This document shows positions 50,301 through 60,925 of a stretch of 64,000 bases of DNA, one piece after another. Origin of the DNA: Verpa conica (lineage: Eukaryota; Ascomycota; Pezizomycetes; Pezizales; Morchellaceae); assembly GCA_033030425.1 (NCBI GenBank), contig JAUFSD010000015.1:310001-374000 (forward strand), written 5' to 3'. Position numbers and translations under genes: made by a program. The stretch's first letter is position 1. Each line of letters begins with the position of its first letter. The notes below the pieces were generated by a model. That model was given only the letters and a program-made list of their open reading frames with translations, had not been told where the DNA came from and made no database searches.

Positions 50301-51238
50301 TCATCATTGCTCCCAGTTGAACTCCCGAAGTTGAGAAGGGGCCGCGGTGGGGGTGCATGTGCTACTTGTCGGGCTTTGACTGGTGAGCGTTTTCGAGGCG
50401 ATGGGCTTGGGGAGAGTATGCGATTTGAGGACACGGGGGAGAGAGCACTTCGAGTACTAGCTTGAGGGGGACTTTCTTCCTCTTCCTCTAATCGCGGAGG
50501 AGGGGCTTTGGAGGACGATGCGATGGTCCGGGGAACTCTAGAAGCAGGGGTACGCTTTGATGGTGATCTACGGGGGGTTGTGGTTTTCCGAGGTCGGGGT
50601 GTAGCTGCTTTGTGGGGGGTGGCATTTTTTCGAGGAGTTGCTTTTGTGCGTGCCTATCTTTGTTAGAACCCCACAGTATAGAATACCTCACAAAGACATA
50701 CCGGCACTACCACGACAGGTACAAGTGAGACATCGTTTTCCTCAAATCCAATCTCACTTGGCCCAATCCCCTCATCTACATGTTCCTCCTCCACCACCGG
50801 CGTCACACCCGTCCTTCCTCTCGTCTTCGCCGGTGTCTTCCCCGGCCCTCCCGGGGTAGCTGTAGTACTCCTTCGTCTCCTCCTCACCGGGGTTGACTTT
50901 TTCTTGACAACTTCCGCGTCCCCCTCGTTGATTGTAATAACAGGACTTAACCCTCGTAGTGGAACCTTAGTTGTCTTTGTTTTTGACATACGTGCCCGTT
51001 TACTTGCGGGCCCTTCTACCTCCTCATCGTCGCGCTCAGCCTCAACGACAACACGGATACGCCACGGGGAGCGCGTCGGTGTTGAAACCACAGTTGTATG
51101 TGAAAGCTTGCTTTTTCTGGGGGAGACGATAGTAGAAGTTGTACGGTGCTTGATAGTGCGGGGAGCGGGAGTGCTGTTGTAGATGCTTGGGCCGTCAAGG
51201 TCCTGGAGGGGGTCCGGAGAGGACGGTTCTGGAGGCAT
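47330..51238 (-). CDS. Large low-complexity, probably nuclear protein with basic AT-hook-like segments (unknown family)
   Basis: Two exons (51238-50702, 50653-47330) joined by a 48-nt GT-AG intron encode 1286 residues. Most of the chain is predicted disordered, with Ser-Pro-Arg-Lys motifs such as SPSPSPRKRSPVKA and TPRRSPSKRTPAS. The run around RPRKTTTPRR resembles AT-hook or linker-histone-like DNA-binding tails. Acidic and Gln/Glu-rich stretches alternate with these. Two related segments near residues 645-680 and 735-770 share a W-x-x-E-R-x-E-V-x-x-K-A-x-E-V-G pattern. A more ordered C-terminal part of about 130 residues begins at PIWEKRHWRLLERFLHSS and ends in a Lys-rich tail. A role in chromatin or chromosome structure is an inference from composition. 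The many SP and TP sites suggest CDK-type phosphorylation. It is not assigned to a family. Confidence 0.78.
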
Positions 51239-53387
51239 TGTGATGCTAGCTATGAGTATAGTATGCGGTCGCTAGTGTAGTAGGTGGGATTTCTAAGCAA
51301 AGATGGGACTGATGGTGGTTAGGTGATTGTTTGTAGTGGGTGGGTCTTGGGGGTCCAGAAGGTCACACATGTCACGGGTGTTGTTGTTTTGTTTACGATG
51401 GCCGGGTTACTGAGCTTTTGCGCTGTGTGGCGCAGGCGTTGCTGTAGCAACATTAGCTAGCTGGCTCTACTTAGCACTAATTCGTTAAATAAGGTATAAG
51501 AAGGTCGATCAGAATATGCCATTTTTTCTGTAGGAATTCTATAGTTCATAAGTCCAATGCACTAATAGGAGCCCCACATGTTAGTCAAAAAACTAATTTC
51601 TGGAGGTGTTTAGATCATTGAGTCTCAGCTCCAATCAAATTTAAATCTGTCGAGTCACGCGTGGAGGACTATTTTTTTCTTTTTTTTTCTATCAGGTGAT
51701 TTTATTGTTCTGGGTACAAAATCTGGTACGCAGTAAAACTATGACCTAATGCGTGGGGGTGTTTCTTATAACAAGAATCACCAAACATACCGTAGTCCTG
51801 TCGTCACTTTGTAACTGCTCTGCCTTTACTAGTAAATTTAGTTATTATTCGAGGGCTATTTTGAGAGCTAATTTACTTGCACCATAATTTCTGAAGGGCT
51901 TTATAGTAGTTTATATCAATATTACTCGTGCATTAGTAAGGACGGTCTGGCGCCCAGACAAATCTTTACTGAGAATGACGGAATCACTCGTTACCCGGCG
52001 AGCCCCTACATTATAATTCTTGCCCTCATACATTAAGTAGTGTATGAGGGGGTAAGGTAAATACAATAGTGGAAAGATGGATATTTTCACTACCGCATTG
52101 GTGGGGAATACGGTTTTAAGTTGGAAGTGCTACCGGGTTGGTCAAAATGTCCTGTAACACAGCCGACTTAATCTAGCATTCTCTAGAATACCGCACCAAT
52201 ACCATACCAAGAATACCCCGCTTTCCCGTACTGTACATGTGCATGTAGGTAGGTGGGTTTTAGTATTTCGGCGTCTTGACGTTTCCTGCATGAGGGATAG
52301 AAATTCACTTCGAGTCCCTACAATTAGGTACTGGTTAGTGGCCTAACGCCAAGGCTCGAGTGACGAGATAAGATGCAAGTGTTTAGGGGTAATGTTCGTT
52401 TTTACAGCAGAAAGAGCGTAGAGACTACATTGATTTGTCGTATAGGGGATATTTTAGGCACTGTGGCCTGCTTCAGTTTAAACTAGACAGCTGTGTATGA
52501 CTAGGGGATGATGATGATATTGTCTAAGTGATAAAAAGCGCTTTACCTATATATCTATATACCGGTACGTACGTACGTATCTCCTAACATGCTCCACAGT
52601 ACGAGCAGTCATCTAGCAAAGCTGACTAGGACTGTATTTATAATACGTATATCTTTCTAGGATGTTGCTAAATATCGTTAGATGTAAGTATTACATATCG
52701 TCCGCATATCTAAACCCACGAACGAAATACATTTGGTTTGTTAAGTGCACTTAGCCTAATAAAGTGTGATTTCCGGCTACTATGAAATTATCACTCTGCT
52801 ATGGTATATAACCATTACGTTTTGAGTAGGAGAATGTGAATAGCTCTTGAATCTTTGCTTTATATCCTTCTAGTCAGTGGATCAGGGGAATCTATGCGTT
52901 ATGCCAGAACTAAAGTAATTAATACAGTAGTACCTATTGCTATAGTCTAAGACCTTCTATGTGGAGGTCCCCTAGAGGGGTTTTTGAGATTTTTCTCGCT
53001 GTTCAGATCCACAGACTATAGTCATTGAGTACCCTTGACACATTAGTGCTACAAGCCTCCTATAGTGCATAAATACAATAGGAAACTTGTTAATTTTCCC
53101 AAGCATCTTTCACTATAAATTCGACCCTTCAGCCCACCCTTCTCTCAACACAACTCTCTCAGAATACCACAGCCAGAAAGCAAAAGAGCGAATTTACAAA
53201 ATCTTATAACTTTATAACTTCAGAACTTAGTACGTCCTAAATATCCTTCCTTAAATGATGATTATCTTCATCTAATTCTCTGATTCCTACCTAATACTTT
53301 TGTTACCCAATCCCTTAACAATCCTCCCAGATAGCATCTATCATTCCGTACATTTACTTACTGAGAGTCACAGATCCAAACCTAAAA
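51239..53387. other. Intergenic region with hairpin and microsatellite
   Basis: No supported gene in 2.1 kb. A perfect 10-bp hairpin is at 52023-52050 and an ACGT/GTAC microsatellite at about 52563-52578. ATCACTCG occurs at 51983-51990. CT-rich sequence at 53110-53160 is probably the promoter or leader of the secreted-protein gene, and an intron in the leader cannot be excluded. Confidence 0.4.
52023..52050. repeat. Perfect 10-bp hairpin with 8-nt loop
   Basis: CCCTCATACA (52023-52032) pairs exactly with TGTATGAGGG (52041-52050). It lies within AT-rich sequence about 810 bp upstream of the 51238 start codon. Confidence 0.85.
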
Positions 53388-56339
53388 ATGCGTCTCCAGG
53401 TTTTACTTTCTGTTCTTATACCAGTGGCATTGTTATGTCTCGTTGCACCAGCAGTCCAAGGAAACGAGCTACCTGTCATCTTATCACCAGGGGAGTCATT
53501 TCCCTTAAACCTCACTCTCCCCAAGGTCTCCCGCCCTTACATCCCACCAATCGAGGATCTTCTTATCCCTGCAGAATCTCCTGCACGCACAACTCCTCTG
53601 ACGGTTGCCGAAGCCGCGAGGATCTGCCAAACCCCGTCTTTTGCATTAACAATTGACAACTGGGCATCTAGTGGGGCTGGTGATTTTCTGGAGCAATACA
53701 CAATTGCTACAAATGGTGACTTTCTCCGCCAGAGCCATGGCCTGATTGGTTCCATTGCGTACCGTTTCCTAGGCGAGGAGAACTTCAAGTGCAGCGTTGG
53801 AATGACACAGGGTTGTGTGGTCTCGTGTAAGGATATAGTATTGGCTATCGAGGATCTGGATGAAGCGAGGAATATTTATTTTATTTTGAGCTCAGTGGCT
53901 CATTTCACGGCTGTGACTGATTTGATTCATGTAAGTTTTTCCCCCCTATATACCTAGTTCTCTTCTACTGCGTGGTACTAACTGTGAGCTTCCTATCAGT
54001 CTGGCCTTGCATTGGCTCAAAATAACGTCGGACTCATGGCACCTAAGATGGCATTCGACCTTTTCTGGTCCAAGACGCATTCCGAAGCCGACACAATCCG
54101 TTTTATAATGCACCTTGTCATCACGGGAATCGCGCAAATATTCCAACTCCTCACACCATTCATCCCATTCGTCCAGGTCATTGACAACCTGCAATCAAAG
54201 ATCCTAAGCTTTGATACTGACCTAGTCCACCGCCAAGAAATGGAGCACATGGCCTGGTTATTCCTACGCACCGCCACTATGTTCGAGGCCGTCTACGCCC
54301 ACGAGTGGCCGGGTACCCTCAAGAGGCAAATCGAACCCCAACAATACCTTGGTTTCTATGCCCATATAACCGGTTTACGTGGGGACCGCCAGAGCACGTA
54401 TTATAACCGCGACTACGATGCTATGGAAAAACATTGGTGGTTGTATAACGGCAGGGAACGAGAAACCGATAAGAAAGTTGATGGTACTTCGTGGAGGGGT
54501 GGTAATAACAATGTCATGGACAGGATTACTCGTAAGGGCTGGAAACGTCGTGAGGGTGAACTATTTGATCGTGATGGTGGCCCTGCAAATCCCCCTACTC
54601 ATAACGAGTATTCGTGGGATGGTATTTTTCAGGAAGAGAACGATAAACTCGCTGCTTTGAAGGATTTTAAGTCGAATGCCGATTCGAAGATGCTTTTGAT
54701 GAAGACTAATGCCCAGAAGATGGCAATATCGGTCTTTACTGGGTGGTTGCCGCAGATATTTATTGGTATTAATAACTGGCTTGCTTGGGAGGAGGATGAG
54801 AATGCGCAGGATGTTAATGCGGCGTATCTTGCAATGAAGATTCAAGAAGCGACTCGTGAGGCCCGAGTACAGCTCAAGAAGGCACATGATGACATGATGA
54901 ATCCTTCAGAATCTGACTGTGATGGTAAGTTTATTAATAATCCTGCGAAATCTTTAGGTTCTAGTTTGCTAATTTATTATAGGTGAAACAATGCTTTCCC
55001 ACGTTCTTGCACCCGGACTCTACCTGCCATCAAATTCCCACATGGTCAAAGACTTTACCGAACATGATGTTGAAAAGTAACTACCTTTGTCCACTTCTTT
55101 TTTCCATCTTACTAACATTACCAAATAGTAAAATCACCAAGAACATCTTCCACAAAGCTCTTAATACCGCACTAAAATCGCAGAAGGTCTATATCACTTG
55201 TACGCCGGACCTCCAGAAGCGCAAGGAGGCACATCATAGGACAGGTGATGCAGCCCAGAGCTGCAAGAAGGATAACACCGGTCCCCAGGACCTCAAGTCA
55301 TGTATTACGATGACAGCGGATCAGAGCAGGGAGAGGGGTCTAGGCGACGAACCCGTTGAACTCGCATGTTACATGTATAAATGGGCTACCAGAGGCGACG
55401 CTGATAGGCACTTCAACGAGAGGCCGGCCGGAAGTGATACCTGGGAGGAAGATTGGGGAGTTTTACCCGAGGTATTTTTTCCAATCTTTGATTGATTTCC
55501 GCAGTCAACGTCAGGACTAACATAAGATATCAAAGGATGTTATCATCTCATCCGTAAAGAGCCACTTGAACGAATTGGACGATACCTCGCTCGCGGTCAG
55601 CATGGACGAACGCCAGAGCCCGCGTCAACTTGCAGACCCTTCAACCCCGGGCGTCTTTACCATCCCCGTGTGTATCTCTCGACACAACTGGAACAATGGG
55701 ATTCGTGAGTTTGGCTACTTTGACAAACTCAACACTCAAACAGGCAAGAAGAATCTTCCTTGTTCCTGCGGTTTCTGGGGCGACGAAACAGAGAAGGTAT
55801 GGAAAGATATGGGAATCTGGGATACGCATAGGTCATACTATCGCACTGAGCTCTGTCCAAACCAGCGCAAGAGGCATATGGACGATAAGCTTGAGATATA
55901 TGTCAATGACTGCCGTCTCGAATCTCGGAAGGGGCTGATTAAGCCTAAGTTTGGAAAAGATGGCATGTGCGACATTGTCATGAACCTTTTGGAAGAGTTA
56001 CGCAAGAGAGGTTATGATGAAGAGCTCCCTCAAGAAGTCAGGGATATGATTTATTGCCGCATCAGCGATGGAAAGAACTGTAAGAATGTCAAGGCCGACG
56101 AACCGTTTAGTACTATTCTCGCAGAACTCGAAGGAAAGCCGTACGTACGAACCAAACCGGTGCCTGAATCCATCAAGCAGGCTACAGAAGCGTTTAAGAT
56201 TGCGGATGGGCTTTACTCGATGAGTCTTGATCTAGCGCTAACCAGTGAGCACGAAAAGTTACTGGAGAAGGCAGTCAAGGAGGATGAGTCAACTAAGGGA
56301 ATTACGAAAGGACAAGGTCCAAGTAAGAAACTTGATTGA
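53388..56339 (+). CDS. Large secreted protein of unknown function (902 residues)
   Basis: Five exons (53388-53930, 54000-54924, 54983-55076, 55129-55471, 55536-56339) join in phase. Each intron is 52-69 nt with CTAAC or CTAAT branch sites. A clear signal peptide covers residues 1-25 (LLSVLIPVALLCLVAPAVQG). Next comes a Cys-containing segment including ICQTPSF, LTIDNWASSG and FKCSVGMTQGCVVSCKDI. Hydrophobic helices occur in exon 2 (MHLVITGIAQIFQLLTPFIPF) and near its end (MAISVFTGWLPQIFIGINN). Exons 4-5 hold Cys-rich, charged sequence with LPCSCGFWGDETEKVW. The FxCxxG and Cys arrangement followed by long amphipathic helices recalls DUF7872-type fungal secreted proteins, from memory and unverified. 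No catalytic motif or GPI signal is visible. It could be an effector-like or cell-surface protein. Confidence 0.75.
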
Positions 56340-56755
56340 GAGTAGAGGTGCTTACGGTATATGTACTAATAAACTGTTCTTTTCTTTCTTTGGTATCTGC
56401 TTTGGCCAGTCGGCTTCATACTGGTAGTGTCTTTGGGCCTTTTCCGAGGAGGGTTTGTTTAGAAATTGTGCACTTTTTGTCTCGCAGTTAATCGTTTTTA
56501 TTTCTGTTTTTATGTTAGAGGAGTTGATATAGAGGAATCCACCGGCAGGAGCGCGGGAAAAGTCTTAGCTAGTATATAGAGATTGATCTAGGGATATCTT
56601 TTATTTAACCATCTACTTTCACTACTGGCACAATAAAATATTCTATCATAATTAATTCTACAGATGATCTGAACCCCATTTCTCAAGTCCGCAGTTAGTT
56701 ACTATCACTAGCTACTAGGACTGGTAATATATCACATAGGGGGGGGGGTACTATA

Positions 56756-56840
56756 CTTGCCGAAAAGCAAAATGTGTCTTCCAGACCTGACTAGAGGTTG
56801 CCTAAGCAAACTTGGAAGACACATTTTATTTTTCGGTAAG
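56756..56840. mobile_element. Short inverted-repeat element (85 bp, TA target site)
   Basis: The left arm at 56756-56783 begins CTTGCCGAAAAGCAAAATG. The right arm at 56813-56840 is its reverse complement over 28 bases with three mismatches. A 29-nt loop separates them. TA lies directly outside each end, matching the Tc1/mariner target-site duplication. The ends match those of the smaller element at 58263-58296. Confidence 0.7.
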
Positions 56841-57037
56841 TAGTGTAACTACGCCTACGCCCGAGAGCCTGACCCGGATCACGAGCACTGCTCGACTCGG
56901 CCGACTGAACTCGGCCGACTACACGGCATGCATAATGGAAGAAGCCACGAGTAAGCTATAGCCGTGTTCCAAAAGATTTGTCAAAGAGTTTAGAGACATG
57001 TCTTGTATATCGTAAGCGTGTAGAGTTTTTATCCAAC

Positions 57038-57207
57038 TACAGTCGTTCACGGGGTAATGGCGAACACTGGGTAATGGCGAACAGGGGTTAGCAATAGTAT
57101 ATCTGAGCACTGAGCCGTCAAATTGTGGTCAGAGCTAGTGACTTTATTGGTCTATAATCCCTGTTCGCCATTACCCAGTATTCGCCATTACCCCGTGAAC
57201 GACTGTA
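57038..57207. mobile_element. Mariner/pogo-like MITE with 47-bp terminal inverted repeats
   Basis: Terminal inverted repeats run 57040-57086 and 57159-57205, beginning CAGTCGTTCACGGGGTAATG, and differ by one base. TA flanks both ends (57038-57039, 57206-57207). Each arm contains two direct copies of GGGTAATGGCGAA. The interior of about 72 bp has no coding capacity. TA target sites and CAG-starting ends are typical of Tc1/mariner (pogo/Fot1-type) non-autonomous derivatives. The near-perfect arms suggest recent insertion. Confidence 0.85.
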
Positions 57208-58262
57208 TGATACTAGTGAGGAACACTAAAGATAAATCATGTGACCGATATACTTCTCGGCCGTAAATGATGAGCACCACTCAAAAACAGCCGTTTTATC
57301 ATATTCGCCACACATTCATTTAGGCTCCAATAACTATAGCTATTAGTGGAATATAGAATTAATCTATATCACTCACAAACTAGGAAATAGATTTATTCTT
57401 GTGTAGCTTTAGAGACTCTGAGGCTGATCCTGTGTTGGAGTGCCAAGATCTTTTGTATAGATTTTCTAGTTTCACAAACTACTCTAACCCCAATTAGTGT
57501 AAGCAATACAAAGCATGATAAATTGCTTTCAAATCTATGTAGAATGTATTCCATATGAAAATGAACCAATCCCTAAGGTTTAATACAGATGTGACATTAA
57601 TTGTGTTTGTGGTATAATTTATTGTCACTCATCATTTACGCTCCCGGGCTTTTAGTAATTGCGGGGGTCAGCACACAAGATCAGTAATCCATGCAGTCCC
57701 CTCTCTCCCTCAACCAGAACAAGAAATAATACAAATAATGAATGTTTACAAATACACGCGCATGTTTGTTTCAAAGCATGTCACATAGGATATAGAGTAC
57801 CCTAGCGAGTTTATAAGCTACACATGGTTGGGTAGTAGTACACATTATACGAGTTGACAGCAAGCGGGCATCAACTCTTTTGTTGCCGGCCGCGGAGTTG
57901 TATACCTCGTCTATTATACCTGGGGGAAATAACTCCGGGGACCTTCTGCTATAACCTCAGACCACAGGTTGATTTATCTTAGGTAGTGGCGGTGGTAAGC
58001 TATGTAGAGGGGTTTTTTTATCTAGAATCATTAAATATCGAACTTCTCGCATAGGAAAAAGATTAATAAACATATCATTACATGTATGACTAGCTAGATC
58101 GATCGTGGTGGGGGATAAGTATGTAGGGCTGACATCAATTCTTTCTATAGTGGGGTAAACAGAAGAATTAAGAACAGTACCGGAACTGTTCGGAACGTGA
58201 ATTAAGCAGACCATTTCTCCGGGAATCTGACGTTTTTTTGGTCTTTCTAGAATCTAGATCTA

Positions 58263-58296
58263 CTTGCCGAAAAATGGGGTTTTGTCTTTCGGCAAG
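58263..58296. mobile_element. 34-bp palindromic remnant of the CTTGCCGAAA element family
   Basis: CTTGCCGAAA (58263-58272) and TTTCGGCAAG (58287-58296) are exact inverse copies separated by 14 bp, with TA on both outer sides. The right half reads as CTTGCCGAAAGACAAAA on the other strand, close to the arm of the 56756-56840 element. It looks like an internally deleted copy. Confidence 0.6.
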
Positions 58297-58506
58297 TATA
58301 GGCATTGACAAATACTGCTATGAGGTTTTGTAATCTCTATCGTTCGAAAACACACGCCTCAAACATATGTAAACGACTAAAGAATTGGAGGGTGAAATAT
58401 TATAAAAGCTTACCTCCGCGCTGCTTGTTATGAGAATTCGAAACTTAGATATCAGAGCAATCACATCTATCAATCTACTTTAAAATCTTAAAACACCTCT
58501 TAAAAC

Positions 58507-59316
58507 ATGTCTGCCGATCACGGAAAACAGTTCACTCTCTACTGCCACGCTAGTGGTCCCAACCCATGGAAGTCTATGATCATACTCGAGGAGCTAGGAC
58601 TCCCTTACCATACCGTCTTCGTTGATACCGGCTCCCGTACTTCTCCCCACTTTTTTCTTCTTTTTTCTTAGCCTCCCTGTACCATAAGCATCTGATACTA
58701 ACCCTTCTATTTAGAGGCGCACAAGAAGGCACCGTACACCGACTTGAACCCCAATGGGCGTATGCCGACCCTCGTCGACCACGGAAACAAGGATTTTGTA
58801 ATCTGGGAGTCCGGTGCTATCAACCTATACCTTGTTGGCAAGTACGACAAGGAGCACAAGATCTCTTTCGCAGATTTTGACACAACCGCTATTGCAACAC
58901 AGTACTTGATGTTCCAGATGTCCGGTCAGTTTCGTTCTCTCTCTCCAGATATTTGGCATATAGAACTTTGTACTAACAACCTCTAAGGCCAGGGTCCCTA
59001 CTACGGCCAGGCTACGTGGTTCTCCAAGTTCCATGCTGAGAAGATCCCTAGTGCCATTGAGAGGTACATCAACGAGATTCGACGTGTCCTCGGTGTCCTC
59101 GAGAATGTTCTCGCCGATAAAGAGTACCTTGTCGAGAACCGCGTCTCATATGCTGATTTATCATTTGTGACCTGGAACTGGTTGCTCGAGTGGTTTCCTG
59201 AGCTGCAGGGCTGGCAGAAAGAGTTCCCGAAGGTTGCAGCGTGGGATGAGAAGTTGAACGCTCGGGAGAGTGTCAAGAAGAGTAGACAGGCCAGAGCTGA
59301 GTCGATGAAGTCTTAG
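58507..59316 (+). CDS. Ure2-like glutathione S-transferase family protein (GST-2)
   Basis: Three exons (58507-58636, 58715-58924, 58988-59316) encode 222 residues. Motifs are the same as in GST-1: [68 protein letters not shown] and YADLSFVTWNW. Exon 2 is exactly 210 nt as in the other two copies, and both introns are phase 1. The first donor follows TCC C and is preceded by a non-consensus base, but it restores length and phase. In the first helix region GHAGG is replaced by CHASG. A TATAAAAG element lies 99 bp upstream. No CACGTG box was found in the proximal 300 bp, unlike GST-1 and GST-3. Confidence 0.9.
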
Positions 59317-60925
59317 AGACGACCTAGAGTAGATACTAGGTTTAAAACTACGAATAGCTTGGACAAATTTTCAAAGTCTTTAAAATTAAATCAATGAAAT
59401 GTTAAATTACCAGTCAATTTACTAAACACTTTTTTAAGATAAGAACCCAATTACATTACCTCGTGGCTATAGAAAAATAAATTTATCTACGAATCAGTAG
59501 ATTTAGAGGGTTAAAAAGGCTAGCCTCTCCACATTGGAATATCTGGCCTTTTCAATAGGGGGCTTTGTGTAACTACTATTCCTAATCCTATTACAAATGT
59601 CGAGTGACTGGCTATGAATATAACCTGTCAACAAACCAACTGGCCTCTTTAATACCCTGGCACTATTTATTTCTTTGACATCCTTGGTCGATCCAAAACT
59701 CAAATACCATATTGACTCGATAAATTACGGTACCTCCGTACCAAAGAAAGCAGCAGTAGGTGCAGGACTAGGCACAGGTCTACTTTAATGATTAGAGAGG
59801 TTTTTATACTCGTACCAGCAAAGTGGCAGTCCCAAAACCAGCAGCTGAAGAAGTGAGACCTAGCTAACAGATAGCCTCTTAGAATGGCTTGGCAAAGCCC
59901 GGGATTTGATTGAGCCTCAGAAATTCCTCTAGTGTAAGGATAGCGGAGATAGCTAATTTGTCGAGTCAATACGGTAGTATTAAGATATCAGAAGCTATTA
60001 AAACACTTGCTATATTCAGTTCAAAGATTCCACAGGAGACATGGTAGTATATCCTCCGGTAGGATTACAGTTACTATGCCGGAACTAAATACTATCGGCC
60101 GATAGCCGTCCAATACTTTTCGCCTGCAGAACCAACCCACATAACACTAGTTTTAGTATCATAAATCATCCCTAGCTCTTGGTATCCAGGATAAAAAGGT
60201 GAGGGCGGGGTTAGCTAGCGTGGTTGTGTATCTAGTGACAAGACAAGGCTCTATGATCAACCTCCACCGAGTTATTTCAGGGATCTCCCTCCTAAATGAT
60301 ATCCTATTGAAAACGCCCATGTATAATCTGCGTAGGCCAGCTAAGTCTCAGTGGTATTGGTAGTGGTGGTGTTTTTTTCCTCTTCAAATTGAATACGGGT
60401 TGGTTTTAGGAACGATACCTCACGGGTAGACAAAGTCCAATGCCTACTCAATTAGCCCCTAGTACACAAAGCTTAAACCACATGAAGAACCTAGATCATA
60501 TCGAGCATCGTTACTGCCGGACTACATTCCAAAGCGTATAAATGCCGGGTTTCATGATGTAGGAATTGCAAGCCGATGTTGATTTATAATTCTCAGGCGC
60601 GGAGGAATCGTGCCCGGTGATGTCACGTGACGTGACGCGTGTAACCATGATTTCAAATGCAAAGTGACGGTCAGTGCATTTACAGCCAACACTACCGGCT
60701 GTGAATTTTTTGTCTTGCCGAAGAACGTAGAGTATTTGTAGTTGAGAGAATGGAATATTGATATAAAACTGCTGCAATCCGCCTGGGGATTTTGAGATCC
60801 AGAACACAGACAGCAGAATATCAGTACCCAACCTACAAGCCTACATCAGTACTCTAAAACCTCATCCCTAAAGTAAAATTTCAAGTCTATTCAACACCAC
60901 ATTAGCATTTCCGAATACCTTAAAG
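59317..60925. other. Intergenic region between GST-2 and GST-3
   Basis: No gene in 1.6 kb. It ends with the GST-3 promoter: a GTCACGTGAC palindrome at 60622-60631 and TATAAA at 60762-60767, 159 bp before the ATG. The minus-strand open frames at 59503-59969 and 60511-60831 lack domains. Confidence 0.45.
60622..60631. promoter_or_regulatory. GTCACGTGAC palindrome upstream of GST-3
   Basis: A perfect 10-bp palindrome with a CACGTG core lies 295 bp before the GST-3 start codon and is followed directly by a half-site GTGAC. The same TCACGTGA core occurs twice in the GST-1 promoter. A bHLH (Cbf1-type) factor is the likely binder, by inference. Confidence 0.5.

Larger units (their letters stand above)
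56340..58506. other. Repeat-rich intergenic region upstream of GST-2
   Basis: No gene is supported in 2.2 kb. It contains three short inverted-repeat elements (56756-56840, 57038-57207, 58263-58296), each flanked by TA. It also has a 14-bp near-tandem copy of ACTCGGCCGACT at 56895-56920. A TATA-like TATAAAAG at 58401-58408 lies 99 bp before the GST-2 ATG. Confidence 0.5.
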
